Counted from the first letter of the stretch, positions 1 to 9,276 are shown. The stretch is DNA of 64,000 nucleotides from Trichostrongylus colubriformis (GCA_963978905.1 OZ022258.1:30384716-30448715), one strand, 5' to 3'. Numbers and translations: made by a program. Notes: generated by a model from the letters alone, not told the origin.

Positions 1-24
1 TTCACATTTCTGTTGGTGAAGGGG

Positions 25-107
25 CTGTCGATAGCTCAGTTGGTAGAGCGGAGGACTGTAGAGTGGCAGCTATCCTTAGGTCGCTGGTTCGAATCCGGCT
101 CGACGAA
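25..107 (+). tRNA. tRNA-Tyr(GTA), class S
   Basis: Position 72 is A, so C1 faces A72. Confidence 0.7.

Positions 108-175
108 TTGTTTTTGCAAATTTGTGACAATTCACATTTCTGTTATTGAAGTGGCTGCGGGTGTTACCAGATGTT

Positions 176-258
176 CCGTCGATAGCTCAGTTGGTAGAGC
201 GGAGGACTGTAGAGTGGCAGCTATCCTTAGGTCGCTGGTTCGAATCCGGCTCGACGGA
176..258 (+). tRNA. tRNA-Tyr(GTA), class L
   Basis: Consensus body; T4 terminator. Confidence 0.9.

Positions 259-305
259 TTGCTTTTGCAAATATGTGACAGTTCACATTTCTGTTGGTGA
301 AGTGG

Positions 306-388
306 CTGTCGATAGCTCAGTTGGTAGAGGAGAGGACTCTAGAGTATCAGCTATCCCTCGGTCGCTGGTTTGAATCCGGCTCGACGGA
306..388 (+). pseudogene. tRNA-Tyr-derived, CTA, decayed 3' half
   Basis: Class X. G25 and A26, intron with TATC, anticodon stem TCCCT, B box with T56. 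Confidence 0.5.

Positions 389-435
389 TTGTTTTTGCAA
401 ATTTGTGACAATTCACATTTCTGTTGGTGAAGGGG

Positions 436-518
436 CTGTCGATAGCTCAGTTGGTAGAGCGGAGGACTGTAGAGTGGCAGCTATCCTTAGGTCGCTGGTT
501 CGAATCCGGCTCGACGGA
436..518 (+). tRNA. tRNA-Tyr(GTA), class S
   Basis: Consensus class S body. Confidence 0.85.

Positions 519-586
519 TTGTTTTTGCAAATTTGTGACAATTCACATTTCTGTTATTGAAGTGGCTGCGGGTGTTACCAGATGTT

Positions 587-669
587 CCGTCGATAGCTCA
601 GTTGGTAGGGCGGAGGACTGTAGAGTGGCAGCTATCCTTAGGTCGCTGGTTCGAATCCGGCTCGACGGA
587..669 (+). tRNA. tRNA-Tyr(GTA), class L
   Basis: A23 to G gives a U12-G23 wobble; T4 terminator. Confidence 0.85.

Positions 670-716
670 TTGCTTTTGCAAATATGTGACAATTCACATT
701 TCTGTTGGTGAAGTGG

Positions 717-799
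717 CTGTCGATAGCTCAGTTGGTAGAGCGGAGGACTGTAGAGTATCAGCTATCCCTCGGTCGCTGGTTTGAATCCGGCTCGACGGA
717..799 (+). pseudogene. tRNA-Tyr-derived, GTA, decayed 3' half
   Basis: Class S 5' half with GTA joined to the decayed 3' half (TCCCT stem, T56), as if a recombinant of S and X copies. Confidence 0.5.

Positions 800-846
800 T
801 TGTTTTTGCAAATTTGTGACAATTCACATTTCTGTTGGTGAAGGGG

Positions 847-929
847 CTGTCGATAGCTCAGTTGGTAGAGCGGAGGACTGTAGAGTGGCAGCTATCCTTA
901 GGTCGCTGGTTCGAATCCGGCTCGACGGA
847..929 (+). tRNA. tRNA-Tyr(GTA), class S
   Basis: Consensus class S body. Confidence 0.85.

Positions 930-997
930 TTGTTTTTGCAAATTTGTGACAATTCACATTTCTGTTATTGAAGTGGCTGCGGGTGTTACCAGATGTT

Positions 998-1080
998 CCG
1001 TCGATAGCTCAGTTGGTAGAGCGGAGGACTGTAGAGTGGCAGCTATCCTTAGGTCGCTGGTTCGAATCCGGCTCGACGGA
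998..1080 (+). tRNA. tRNA-Tyr(GTA), class L
   Basis: Consensus body. Confidence 0.9.

Positions 1081-1148
1081 TTGTTTTTGCAAATTTGTGA
1101 CAATTCACATTTCTGTTATTGAAGTGGCTGCGGGTGTTACCAGATGTT

Positions 1149-1231
1149 CCGTCGATAGCTCAGTTGGTAGAGCGGAGGACTGTAGAGTGGCAGCTATCCT
1201 TAGGTCGCTGGTTCGAATCCGGCTCGACGGA
1149..1231 (+). tRNA. tRNA-Tyr(GTA), class L
   Basis: Consensus body; T4 terminator. Confidence 0.9.

Positions 1232-1278
1232 TTGCTTTTGCAAATATGTGACAGTTCACATTTCTGTTGGTGAAGTGG

Positions 1279-1361
1279 CTGTCGATAGCTCAGTTGGTAG
1301 AGGGGAGGACTCTAGAGTGGCAGCTATCCTTAGGTCGCTGGTTCGAATCCGGCTCGACGGA
1279..1361 (+). tRNA. tRNA-Tyr-like, anticodon CTA
   Basis: Class X with intact 3' half and B box. Anticodon CTA lies at 1312-1314, before the intron, so splicing keeps it. 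Confidence 0.6.

Positions 1362-1408
1362 TTGTTTTTGCAAATTTGTGACAATTCACATTTCTGTTGG
1401 TGAAGGGG

Positions 1409-1491
1409 CTGTCGATAGCTCAGTTGGTAGAGCGGAGGACTGTAGAGTGGCAGCTATCCTTAGGTCGCTGGTTCGAATCCGGCTCGACGGA
1409..1491 (+). tRNA. tRNA-Tyr(GTA), class S
   Basis: Consensus class S body. Confidence 0.85.

Positions 1492-1559
1492 TTGTTTTTG
1501 CAAATTTGTGACAATTCACATTTCTGTTATTGAAGTGGCTGCGGGTGTTACCAGATGTT

Positions 1560-1642
1560 CCGTCGATAGCTCAGTTGGTAGAGCGGAGGACTGTAGAGTG
1601 GCAGCTATCCTTAGGTCGCTGGTTCGAATCCGGCTCGACGGA
1560..1642 (+). tRNA. tRNA-Tyr(GTA), class L
   Basis: Consensus body. Confidence 0.9.

Positions 1643-1689
1643 TTGTTTTTGCAAATTTGTGACAATTCACATTTCTGTTGGTGAAGGGG

Positions 1690-1772
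1690 CTGTCGATAGC
1701 TCAGTTGGTAGAGCGGAGGACTGTAGAGTGGCAGCTATCCTTAGGTCGCTGGTTCGAATCCGGCTCGACGAA
1690..1772 (+). tRNA. tRNA-Tyr(GTA), class S
   Basis: A72 mismatch to C1. Confidence 0.7.

Positions 1773-1840
1773 TTGTTTTTGCAAATTTGTGACAATTCAC
1801 ATTTCTGTTATTGAAGTGGCTGCGGGTGTTACCAGATGTT

Positions 1841-1923
1841 CCGTCGATAGCTCAGTTGGTAGAGCGGAGGACTGTAGAGTGGCAGCTATCCTTAGGTCGC
1901 TGGTTCGAATCCGGCTCGACGGA
1841..1923 (+). tRNA. tRNA-Tyr(GTA), class L
   Basis: Consensus body. Confidence 0.9.

Positions 1924-1991
1924 TTGTTTTTGCAAATTTGTGACAATTCACATTTCTGTTATTGAAGTGGCTGCGGGTGTTACCAGATGTT

Positions 1992-2074
1992 CCGTCGATA
2001 GCTCAGTTGGTAGAGCGGAGGACTGTAGAGTGGCAGCTATCCTTAGGTCGCTGGTTCGAATCCGGCTCGACGGA
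1992..2074 (+). tRNA. tRNA-Tyr(GTA), class L
   Basis: Consensus body. Confidence 0.9.

Positions 2075-2142
2075 TTGTTTTTGCAAATATGTGACAATTC
2101 ACATTTCTGTTATTGAAGTGGCTGCGGGTGTTACCAGATGTT

Positions 2143-2225
2143 CCGTCGATAGCTCAGTTGGTAGAGCGGAGGACTGTAGAGTGGCAGCTATCCTTAGGTC
2201 GCTGGTTCGAATCCGGCTCGACGGA
2143..2225 (+). tRNA. tRNA-Tyr(GTA), class L
   Basis: Consensus body; T4 terminator. Confidence 0.9.

Positions 2226-2272
2226 TTGCTTTTGCAAATATGTGACAGTTCACATTTCTGTTGGTGAAGTGG

Positions 2273-2355
2273 CTGTCGATAGCTGAGTTGGTAGAGGGGA
2301 GGACTCTAGAGTATCAGCTATCCCTCGGTCGCTGGTTTGAATCCGGCTCGACGGA
2273..2355 (+). pseudogene. tRNA-Tyr-derived, CTA, decayed 3' half
   Basis: Class X. C13 to G breaks a second D-stem pair; T56 in the B box. 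Confidence 0.5.

Positions 2356-2402
2356 TTGTTTTTGCAAATTTGTGACAATTCACATTTCTGTTGGTGAAGG
2401 GG

Positions 2403-2485
2403 CTGTCGATAGCTCAGTTGGTAGAGCGGAGGACTGTAGAGTGGCAGCTATCCTTAGGTCGCTGGTTCGAATCCGGCTCGACGGA
2403..2485 (+). tRNA. tRNA-Tyr(GTA), class S
   Basis: Consensus class S body. Confidence 0.85.

Positions 2486-2553
2486 TTGTTTTTGCAAATT
2501 TGTGACAATTCACATTTCTGTTATTGAAGTGGCTGCGGGTGTTACCAGATGTT

Positions 2554-2636
2554 CCGTCGATAGCTCAGTTGGTAGAGCGGAGGACTGTAGAGTGGCAGCT
2601 ATCCTTAGGTCGCTGGTTCGAATCCGGCTCGACGGA
2554..2636 (+). tRNA. tRNA-Tyr(GTA), class L
   Basis: Consensus body; about the first copy of the 8,971-bp-shifted duplicate. Confidence 0.9.

Positions 2637-2704
2637 TTGTTTTTGCAAATTTGTGACAATTCACATTTCTGTTATTGAAGTGGCTGCGGGTGTTACCAGA
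2701 TGTT

Positions 2705-2787
2705 CCGTCGATAGCTCAGTTGGTAGAGCGGAGGACTGTAGAGTGGCAGCTATCCTTAGGTCGCTGGTTCGAATCCGGCTCGACGGA
2705..2787 (+). tRNA. tRNA-Tyr(GTA), class L
   Basis: Consensus body. Confidence 0.9.

Positions 2788-2855
2788 TTGTTTTTGCAAA
2801 TATGTGACAATTCACATTTCTGTTATTGAAGTGGCTGCGGGTGTTACCAGATGTT

Positions 2856-2938
2856 CCGTCGATAGCTCAGTTGGTAGAGCGGAGGACTGTAGAGTGGCAG
2901 CTATCCTTAGGTCGCTGGTTCGAATCCGGCTCGACGAA
2856..2938 (+). tRNA. tRNA-Tyr(GTA), class L
   Basis: A72 in a class L copy, shared only with the partner at 11,827. Confidence 0.75.

Positions 2939-3006
2939 TTGTTTTTGCAAATTTGTGACAATTCACATTTCTGTTATTGAAGTGGCTGCGGGTGTTACCA
3001 GATGTT

Positions 3007-3089
3007 CCGTCGATAGCTCAGTTGGTAGAGCGGAGGACTGTAGAGTGGCAGCTATCCTTAGGTCGCTGGTTCGAATCCGGCTCGACGGA
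3007..3089 (+). tRNA. tRNA-Tyr(GTA), class L
   Basis: Consensus body; T4 terminator. Confidence 0.9.

Positions 3090-3136
3090 TTGCTTTTGCA
3101 AATATGTGACAGTTCACATTTCTGTTGGTGAAGTGG

Positions 3137-3219
3137 CTGTCGATAGCTCAGTTGGTAGAGGGGAGGACTCTAGAGTATCAGCTATCCCTCGGTCGCTGGT
3201 TTGAATCCGGCTCGACGGA
3137..3219 (+). pseudogene. tRNA-Tyr-derived, CTA, decayed 3' half
   Basis: Class X; intron with TATC, TCCCT stem, T56. Confidence 0.5.

Positions 3220-3266
3220 TTGTTTTTGCAAATTTGTGACAATTCACATTTCTGTTGGTGAAGGGG

Positions 3267-3349
3267 CTGTCGATAGCTCAGTTGGTAGAGCGGAGGACTG
3301 TAGAGTGGCAGCTATCCTTAGGTCGCTGGTTCGAATCCGGCTCGACGGA
3267..3349 (+). tRNA. tRNA-Tyr(GTA), class S
   Basis: Consensus class S body. 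Confidence 0.85.

Positions 3350-3417
3350 TTGTTTTTGCAAATTTGTGACAATTCACATTTCTGTTATTGAAGTGGCTGC
3401 GGGTGTTACCAGATGTT

Positions 3418-3500
3418 CCGTCGATAGCTCAGTTGGTAGAGCGGAGGACTGTAGAGTGGCAGCTATCCTTAGGTCGCTGGTTCGAATCCGGCTCGACGGA
3418..3500 (+). tRNA. tRNA-Tyr(GTA), class L
   Basis: Consensus body; T4 terminator. Confidence 0.9.

Positions 3501-3547
3501 TTGCTTTTGCAAATATGTGACAGTTCACATTTCTGTTGGTGAAGTGG

Positions 3548-3630
3548 CTGTCGATAGCTCAGTTGGTAGAGGGGAGGACTCTAGAGTATCAGCTATCCCT
3601 CGGTCGCTGGTTTGAATCCGGCTCGACGGA
3548..3630 (+). pseudogene. tRNA-Tyr-derived, CTA, decayed 3' half
   Basis: Class X; intron with TATC, TCCCT stem, T56. Confidence 0.5.

Positions 3631-3677
3631 TTGTTTTTGCAAATTTGTGACAATTCACATTTCTGTTGGTGAAGGGG

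Positions 3678-3760
3678 CTGTCGATAGCTCAGTTGGTAGA
3701 GCGGAGGACTGTAGAGTGGCAGCTATCCTTAGGTCGCTGGTTCGAATCCGGCTCGACGGA
3678..3760 (+). tRNA. tRNA-Tyr(GTA), class S
   Basis: Consensus class S body. Confidence 0.85.

Positions 3761-3828
3761 TTGTTTTTGCAAATTTGTGACAATTCACATTTCTGTTATT
3801 GAAGTGGCTGCGGGTGTTACCAGATGTT

Positions 3829-3911
3829 CCGTCGATAGCTCAGTTGGTAGAGCGGAGGACTGTAGAGTGGCAGCTATCCTTAGGTCGCTGGTTCGAATCC
3901 GGCTCGACGGA
3829..3911 (+). tRNA. tRNA-Tyr(GTA), class L
   Basis: Consensus body; T4 terminator. Confidence 0.9.

Positions 3912-3958
3912 TTGCTTTTGCAAATATGTGACAATTCACATTTCTGTTGGTGAAGTGG

Positions 3959-4041
3959 CTGTCGATAGCTCAGTTGGTAGAGCGGAGGACTGTAGAGTGG
4001 CAGCTATCCTTAGGTCGCTGGTTCGAATCCGGCTCGACGGA
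3959..4041 (+). tRNA. tRNA-Tyr(GTA), class S
   Basis: Sits in the slot and upstream context (GAAGTGG) normally held by a CTA copy, yet carries a consensus GTA body. Confidence 0.85.

Positions 4042-4109
4042 TTGTTTTTGCAAATTTGTGACAATTCACATTTCTGTTATTGAAGTGGCTGCGGGTGTTA
4101 CCAGATGTT

Positions 4110-4192
4110 CCGTCGATAGCTCAGTTGGTAGAGCGGAGGACTGTAGAGTGGCAGCTATCCTTAGGTCGCTGGTTCGAATCCGGCTCGACGGA
4110..4192 (+). tRNA. tRNA-Tyr(GTA), class L
   Basis: Consensus body; T4 terminator. Confidence 0.9.

Positions 4193-4239
4193 TTGCTTTT
4201 GCAAATATGTGACAGTTCACATTTCTGTTGGTGAAGTGG

Positions 4240-4322
4240 CTGTCGATAGCTCAGTTGGTAGAGGGGAGGACTCTAGAGTGGCAGCTATCCTTAGGTCGCT
4301 GGTTCGAATCCGGCTCGACGGA
4240..4322 (+). 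tRNA. tRNA-Tyr-like, anticodon CTA
   Basis: Class X with intact 3' half and B box. Confidence 0.6.

Positions 4323-4369
4323 TTGTTTTTGCAAATTTGTGACAATTCACATTTCTGTTGGTGAAGGGG

Positions 4370-4452
4370 CTGTCGATAGCTCAGTTGGTAGAGCGGAGGA
4401 CTGTAGAGTGGCAGCTATCCTTAGGTCGCTGGTTCGAATCCGGCTCGACGGA
4370..4452 (+). tRNA. tRNA-Tyr(GTA), class S
   Basis: Consensus class S body. Confidence 0.85.

Positions 4453-4520
4453 TTGTTTTTGCAAATTTGTGACAATTCACATTTCTGTTATTGAAGTGGC
4501 TGCGGGTGTTACCAGATGTT

Positions 4521-4603
4521 CCGTCGATAGCTCAGTTGGTAGAGCGGAGGACTGTAGAGTGGCAGCTATCCTTAGGTCGCTGGTTCGAATCCGGCTCGAC
4601 GGA
4521..4603 (+). tRNA. tRNA-Tyr(GTA), class L
   Basis: Consensus body. Confidence 0.9.

Positions 4604-4650
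4604 TTGTTTTTGCAAATTTGTGACAATTCACATTTCTGTTGGTGAAGGGG

Positions 4651-4733
4651 CTGTCGATAGCTCAGTTGGTAGAGCGGAGGACTGTAGAGTGGCAGCTATC
4701 CTTAGGTCGCTGGTTCGAATCCGGCTCGACGAA
4651..4733 (+). tRNA. tRNA-Tyr(GTA), class S
   Basis: A72 mismatch to C1. Confidence 0.7.

Positions 4734-4801
4734 TTGTTTTTGCAAATTTGTGACAATTCACATTTCTGTTATTGAAGTGGCTGCGGGTGTTACCAGATGT
4801 T

Positions 4802-4884
4802 CCGTCGATAGCTCAGTTGGTAGAGCGGAGGACCGTAGAGTGGCAGCTATCCTTAGGTCGCTGGTTCGAATCCGGCTCGACGGA
4802..4884 (+). tRNA. tRNA-Tyr(GTA), class L, U33C
   Basis: The universal U33 is C (base 4834), which should impair decoding; the change recurs at 13,773. T4 terminator. Confidence 0.7.

Positions 4885-4931
4885 TTGCTTTTGCAAATAT
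4901 GTGACAGTTCACATTTCTGTTGGTGAAGTGG

Positions 4932-5014
4932 CTGTCGATAGCTCAGTTGGTAGAGGGGAGGACTCTAGAGTGGCAGCTATCCTTAGGTCGCTGGTTCGAA
5001 TCCGGCTCGACGGA
4932..5014 (+). tRNA. tRNA-Tyr-like, anticodon CTA
   Basis: Class X with intact 3' half and B box. Confidence 0.6.

Positions 5015-5061
5015 TTGTTTTTGCAAATTTGTGACAATTCACATTTCTGTTGGTGAAGGGG

Positions 5062-5144
5062 CTGTCGATAGCTCAGTTGGTAGAGCGGAGGACTGTAGAG
5101 TGGCAGCTATCCTTAGGTCGCTGGTTCGAATCCGGCTCGACGGA
5062..5144 (+). tRNA. tRNA-Tyr(GTA), class S
   Basis: Consensus class S body. Confidence 0.85.

Positions 5145-5212
5145 TTGTTTTTGCAAATTTGTGACAATTCACATTTCTGTTATTGAAGTGGCTGCGGGTG
5201 TTACCAGATGTT

Positions 5213-5295
5213 CCGTCGATAGCTCAGTTGGTAGAGCGGAGGACTGTAGAGTGGCAGCTATCCTTAGGTCGCTGGTTCGAATCCGGCTCGACGGA
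5213..5295 (+). tRNA. tRNA-Tyr(GTA), class L
   Basis: Consensus body. Confidence 0.9.

Positions 5296-5342
5296 TTGTT
5301 TTTGCAAATTTGTGACAATTCACATTTCTGTTGGTGAAGGGG

Positions 5343-5425
5343 CTGTCGATAGCTCAGTTGGTAGAGCGGAGGACTGTAGAGTGGCAGCTATCCTTAGGTC
5401 GCTGGTTCGAATCCGGCTCGACGAA
5343..5425 (+). tRNA. tRNA-Tyr(GTA), class S
   Basis: A72 mismatch to C1. Confidence 0.7.

Positions 5426-5493
5426 TTGTTTTTGCAAATTTGTGACAATTCACATTTCTGTTATTGAAGTGGCTGCGGGTGTTACCAGATGTT

Positions 5494-5576
5494 CCGTCGA
5501 TAGCTCAGTTGGTAGAGCGGAGGACTGTAGAGTGGCAGCTATCCTTAGGTCGCTGGTTCGAATCCGGCTCGACGGA
5494..5576 (+). tRNA. tRNA-Tyr(GTA), class L
   Basis: Consensus body. Confidence 0.9.

Positions 5577-5644
5577 TTGTTTTTGCAAATTTGTGACAAT
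5601 TCACATTTCTGTTATTGAAGTGGCTGCGGGTGTTACCAGATGTT

Positions 5645-5727
5645 CCGTCGATAGCTCAGTTGGTAGAGCGGAGGACTGTAGAGTGGCAGCTATCCTTAGG
5701 TCGCTGGTTCGAATCCGGCTCGACGGA
5645..5727 (+). tRNA. tRNA-Tyr(GTA), class L
   Basis: Consensus body. Confidence 0.9.

Positions 5728-5795
5728 TTGTTTTTGCAAATATGTGACAATTCACATTTCTGTTATTGAAGTGGCTGCGGGTGTTACCAGATGTT

Positions 5796-5878
5796 CCGTC
5801 GATAGCTCAGTTGGTAGAGCGGAGGACTGTAGAGTGGCAGCTATCCTTAGGTCGCTGGTTCGAATCCGGCTCGACGGA
5796..5878 (+). tRNA. tRNA-Tyr(GTA), class L
   Basis: Consensus body. Confidence 0.9.

Positions 5879-5925
5879 TTGTTTTTGCAAATTTGTGACA
5901 ATTCACATTTCTGTTGGTGAAGTGG

Positions 5926-6008
5926 CTGTCGATAGCTGAGTTGGTAGAGGGGAGGACTCTAGAGTATCAGCTATCCCTCGGTCGCTGGTTTGAATCCGGC
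6001 TCGACGGA
5926..6008 (+). pseudogene. tRNA-Tyr-derived, CTA, decayed 3' half
   Basis: Class X with G13, TCCCT stem, T56. Confidence 0.5.

Positions 6009-6055
6009 TTGTTTTTGCAAATTTGTGACAATTCACATTTCTGTTGGTGAAGGGG

Positions 6056-6138
6056 CTGTCGATAGCTCAGTTGGTAGAGCGGAGGACTGTAGAGTGGCAG
6101 CTATCCTTAGGTCGCTGGTTCGAATCCGGCTCGACGGA
6056..6138 (+). tRNA. tRNA-Tyr(GTA), class S
   Basis: Consensus class S body. Confidence 0.85.

Positions 6139-6206
6139 TTGTTTTTGCAAATTTGTGACAATTCACATTTCTGTTATTGAAGTGGCTGCGGGTGTTACCA
6201 GATGTT

Positions 6207-6289
6207 CCCTCGATAGCTCAGTTGGTAGAGCGGAGGACTGTAGAGTGGCAGCTATCCTTAGGTCGCTGGTTCGAATCCGGCTCGACGGA
6207..6289 (+). tRNA. tRNA-Tyr(GTA), class L, G3C
   Basis: Acceptor CCCTCGA leaves a C3-C70 mismatch; recurs at 15,178. 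Confidence 0.7.

Positions 6290-6336
6290 TTGTTTTTGCA
6301 AATTTGTGACAATTCACATTTCTGTTGGTGAAGGGG

Positions 6337-6419
6337 CTGTCGATAGCTCAGTTGGTAGAGCGGAGGACTGTAGAGTGGCAGCTATCCTTAGGTCGCTGGT
6401 TCGAATCCGGCTCGACGAA
6337..6419 (+). tRNA. tRNA-Tyr(GTA), class S
   Basis: A72 mismatch to C1. Confidence 0.7.

Positions 6420-6487
6420 TTGTTTTTGCAAATTTGTGACAATTCACATTTCTGTTATTGAAGTGGCTGCGGGTGTTACCAGATGTT

Positions 6488-6570
6488 CCGTCGATAGCTC
6501 AGTTGGTAGAGCGGAGGACTGTAGAGTGGCAGCTATCCTTAGGTCGCTGGTTCGAATCCGGCTCGACGGA
6488..6570 (+). tRNA. tRNA-Tyr(GTA), class L
   Basis: Consensus body. Confidence 0.9.

Positions 6571-6638
6571 TTGTTTTTGCAAATTTGTGACAATTCACAT
6601 TTCTGTTATTGAAGTGGCTGCGGGTGTTACCAGATGTT

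Positions 6639-6721
6639 CCGTCGATAGCTCAGTTGGTAGAGCGGAGGACTGTAGAGTGGCAGCTATCCTTAGGTCGCTG
6701 GTTCGAATCCGGCTCGACGGA
6639..6721 (+). tRNA. tRNA-Tyr(GTA), class L
   Basis: Consensus body. Confidence 0.9.

Positions 6722-6789
6722 TTGTTTTTGCAAATATGTGACAATTCACATTTCTGTTATTGAAGTGGCTGCGGGTGTTACCAGATGTT

Positions 6790-6872
6790 CCGTCGATAGC
6801 TCAGTTGGAAGAGCGGAGGACTGTAGAGTGGCAGCTATCCTTAGGTCGCTGGTTCGAATCCGGCTCGACGGA
6790..6872 (+). tRNA. tRNA-Tyr(GTA), class L
   Basis: T20 to A in the D loop; absent from the partner at 15,761, so it postdates the large duplication. Confidence 0.85.

Positions 6873-6919
6873 TTGTTTTTGCAAATTTGTGACAATTCAC
6901 ATTTCTGTTGGTGAAGTGG

Positions 6920-7002
6920 CTGTCGATAGCTGAGTTGGTAGAGGGGAGGACTCTAGAGTATCAGCTATCCCTCGGTCGCTGGTTTGAATCCGGCTCGACG
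7001 GA
6920..7002 (+). pseudogene. tRNA-Tyr-derived, CTA, decayed 3' half
   Basis: Class X with G13, TCCCT stem, T56. Confidence 0.5.

Positions 7003-7049
7003 TTGTTTTTGCAAATTTGTGACAATTCACATTTCTGTTGGTGAAGGGG

Positions 7050-7132
7050 CTGTCGATAGCTCAGTTGGTAGAGCGGAGGACTGTAGAGTGGCAGCTATCC
7101 TTAGGTCGCTGGTTCGAATCCGGCTCGACGGA
7050..7132 (+). tRNA. tRNA-Tyr(GTA), class S
   Basis: Consensus class S body. Confidence 0.85.

Positions 7133-7200
7133 TTGTTTTTGCAAATTTGTGACAATTCACATTTCTGTTATTGAAGTGGCTGCGGGTGTTACCAGATGTT

Positions 7201-7283
7201 CCGTCGATAGCTCAGTTGGTAGAGCGGAGGACTGTAGAGTGGCAGCTATCCTTAGGTCGCTGGTTCGAATCCGGCTCGACGGA
7201..7283 (+). tRNA. tRNA-Tyr(GTA), class L
   Basis: Consensus body; T4 terminator. 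Confidence 0.9.

Positions 7284-7330
7284 TTGCTTTTGCAAATATG
7301 TGACAGTTCACATTTCTGTTGGTGAAGTGG

Positions 7331-7413
7331 CTGTCGATAGCTCAGTTGGTAGAGGGGAGGACTCTAGAGTGGCAGCTATCCTTAGGTCGCTGGTTCGAAT
7401 CCGGCTCGACGGA
7331..7413 (+). tRNA. tRNA-Tyr-like, anticodon CTA
   Basis: Class X with intact 3' half and B box. Confidence 0.6.

Positions 7414-7460
7414 TTGTTTTTGCAAATTTGTGACAATTCACATTTCTGTTGGTGAAGGGG

Positions 7461-7543
7461 CTGTCGATAGCTCAGTTGGTAGAGCGGAGGACTGTAGAGT
7501 GGCAGCTATCCTTAGGTCGCTGGTTCGAATCCGGCTCGACGGA
7461..7543 (+). tRNA. tRNA-Tyr(GTA), class S
   Basis: Consensus class S body. Confidence 0.85.

Positions 7544-7611
7544 TTGTTTTTGCAAATTTGTGACAATTCACATTTCTGTTATTGAAGTGGCTGCGGGTGT
7601 TACCAGATGTT

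Positions 7612-7694
7612 CCGTCGATAGCTCAGTTGGTAGAGCGGAGGACTGTAGAGTGGCAGCTATCCTTAGGTCGGTGGTTCGAATCCGGCTCGACGGA
7612..7694 (+). tRNA. tRNA-Tyr(GTA), class L, C50G
   Basis: T stem GGTGG leaves one mismatch; not shared with the partner at 16,583. T4 terminator. Confidence 0.75.

Positions 7695-7741
7695 TTGCTT
7701 TTGCAAATATGTGACAGTTCACATTTCTGTTGGTGAAGTGG

Positions 7742-7824
7742 CGGTCGATAGCTCAGTTGGTAGAGGGGAGGACTCTAGAGTGGCAGCTATCCTTAGGTCG
7801 CTGGTTCGAATCCGGCTCGACGGA
7742..7824 (+). tRNA. tRNA-Tyr-like, anticodon CTA
   Basis: Class X with intact 3' half; acceptor position 2 is G, facing G71. Recurs at 16,713. Confidence 0.5.

Positions 7825-7871
7825 TTGTTTTTGCAAATTTGTGACAATTCACATTTCTGTTGGTGAAGGGG

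Positions 7872-7954
7872 CTGTCGATAGCTCAGTTGGTAGAGCGGAG
7901 GACTGTAGAGTGGCAGCTATCCTTAGGTCGCTGGTTCGAATCCGGCTCGACGGA
7872..7954 (+). tRNA. tRNA-Tyr(GTA), class S
   Basis: Consensus class S body. Confidence 0.85.

Positions 7955-8022
7955 TTGTTTTTGCAAATTTGTGACAATTCACATTCCTGTTATTGAAGTG
8001 GCTGCGGGTGTTACCAGATGTT

Positions 8023-8105
8023 CCGTCGATAGCTCAGTTGGTAGAGCGGAGGACTGTAGAGTGGCAGCTATCCTTAGGTCGCTGGTTCGAATCCGGCTCG
8101 ACGGA
8023..8105 (+). tRNA. tRNA-Tyr(GTA), class L
   Basis: Consensus body; the spacer before it has CATTCC instead of CATTTC, shared with 16,994. Confidence 0.9.

Positions 8106-8173
8106 TTGTTTTTGCAAATTTGTGACAATTCACATTTCTGTTATTGAAGTGGCTGCGGGTGTTACCAGATGTT

Positions 8174-8256
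8174 CCGTCGATAGCTCAGTTGGTAGAGCGG
8201 AGGACTGTAGAGTGGCAGCTATCCTTAGGTCGCTGGTTCGAATCCGGCTCGACGGA
8174..8256 (+). tRNA. tRNA-Tyr(GTA), class L
   Basis: Consensus body. Confidence 0.9.

Positions 8257-8303
8257 TTGTTTTTGCAAATTTGTGACAATTCACATTTCTGTTGGTGAAG
8301 TGG

Positions 8304-8386
8304 CTGTCGATAGCTGAGTTGGTAGAGGGGAGGACTCTAGAGTGGCAGCTATCCCTCGGTCGCTGGTTTGAATCCGGCTCGACGGA
8304..8386 (+). pseudogene. tRNA-Tyr-derived, CTA, decayed 3' half
   Basis: Class X with G13; intron still GGC, but TCCCT stem and T56. Confidence 0.5.

Positions 8387-8433
8387 TTGTTTTTGCAAAT
8401 TTGTGACAATTCACATTTCTGTTGGTGAAGGGG

Positions 8434-8516
8434 CTGTCGATAGCTCAGTTGGTAGAGCGGAGGACTGTAGAGTGGCAGCTATCCTTAGGTCGCTGGTTCG
8501 AATCCGGCTCGACGGA
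8434..8516 (+). tRNA. tRNA-Tyr(GTA), class S
   Basis: Consensus class S body. Confidence 0.85.

Positions 8517-8584
8517 TTGTTTTTGCAAATTTGTGACAATTCACTTTTCTGTTATTGAAGTGGCTGCGGGTGTTACCAGATGTT

Positions 8585-8667
8585 CCGTCGATAGCTCAGT
8601 TGGTAGAGCGGAGGACTGTAGAGTGGCAGCTATCCTTAGGTCGCTGGTTCGAATCCGGCTCGACGGA
8585..8667 (+). tRNA. tRNA-Tyr(GTA), class L
   Basis: Consensus body; preceding spacer has CACTTT, shared with 17,556. Confidence 0.9.

Positions 8668-8735
8668 TTGTTTTTGCAAATTTGTGACAATTCACATTTC
8701 TGTTATTGAAGTGGCTGCGGGTGTTACCAGATGTT

Positions 8736-8818
8736 CCGTCGATAGCTCAGTTGGTAGAGCGGAGGACTGTAGAGTGGCAGCTATCCTTAGGTCGCTGGTT
8801 CGAATCCGGCTCGACGGA
8736..8818 (+). tRNA. tRNA-Tyr(GTA), class L
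   Basis: Consensus body; T4 terminator. Right edge of the duplicated block. Confidence 0.9.

Positions 8819-8865
8819 TTGCTTTTGCAAATATGTGACAATTCACATTTCTGTTGGTGAAGTGG

Positions 8866-8948
8866 CTGTCGATAGCTCAGTTGGTAGAGCGGAGGACTGT
8901 AGAGTATCAGCTATCCCTCGGTCGCTGGTTTGAATCCGGCTCGACGGA
8866..8948 (+). pseudogene. tRNA-Tyr-derived, GTA, decayed 3' half
   Basis: Same recombinant type as 717: GTA 5' half, decayed 3' half. Confidence 0.5.

Positions 8949-8995
8949 TTGTTTTTGCAAATTTGTGACAATTCACATTTCTGTTGGTGAAGGGG

Positions 8996-9078
8996 CTGTC
9001 GATAGCTCAGTTGGTAGAGCGGAGGACTGTAGAGTGGCAGCTATCCTTAGGTCGCTGGTTCGAATCCGGCTCGACGGA
8996..9078 (+). tRNA. tRNA-Tyr(GTA), class S
   Basis: Consensus class S body. 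Confidence 0.85.

Positions 9079-9146
9079 TTGTTTTTGCAAATTTGTGACA
9101 ATTCACATTTCTGTTATTGAAGTGGCTGCGGGTGTTACCAGATGTT

Positions 9147-9229
9147 CCGTCGATAGCTCAGTTGGTAGAGCGGAGGACTGTAGAGTGGCAGCTATCCTTA
9201 GGTCGCTGGTTCGAATCCGGCTCGACGGA
9147..9229 (+). tRNA. tRNA-Tyr(GTA), class L
   Basis: Consensus body; T4 terminator. Confidence 0.9.

Positions 9230-9276
9230 TTGCTTTTGCAAATATGTGACAGTTCACATTTCTGTTGGTGAAGTGG

Noticed and set aside
306..388. tRNA-Leu or another isotype for the CTA copies
   Set aside because: No long variable arm; body, intron and acceptor are those of tRNA-Tyr with G34 changed to C.
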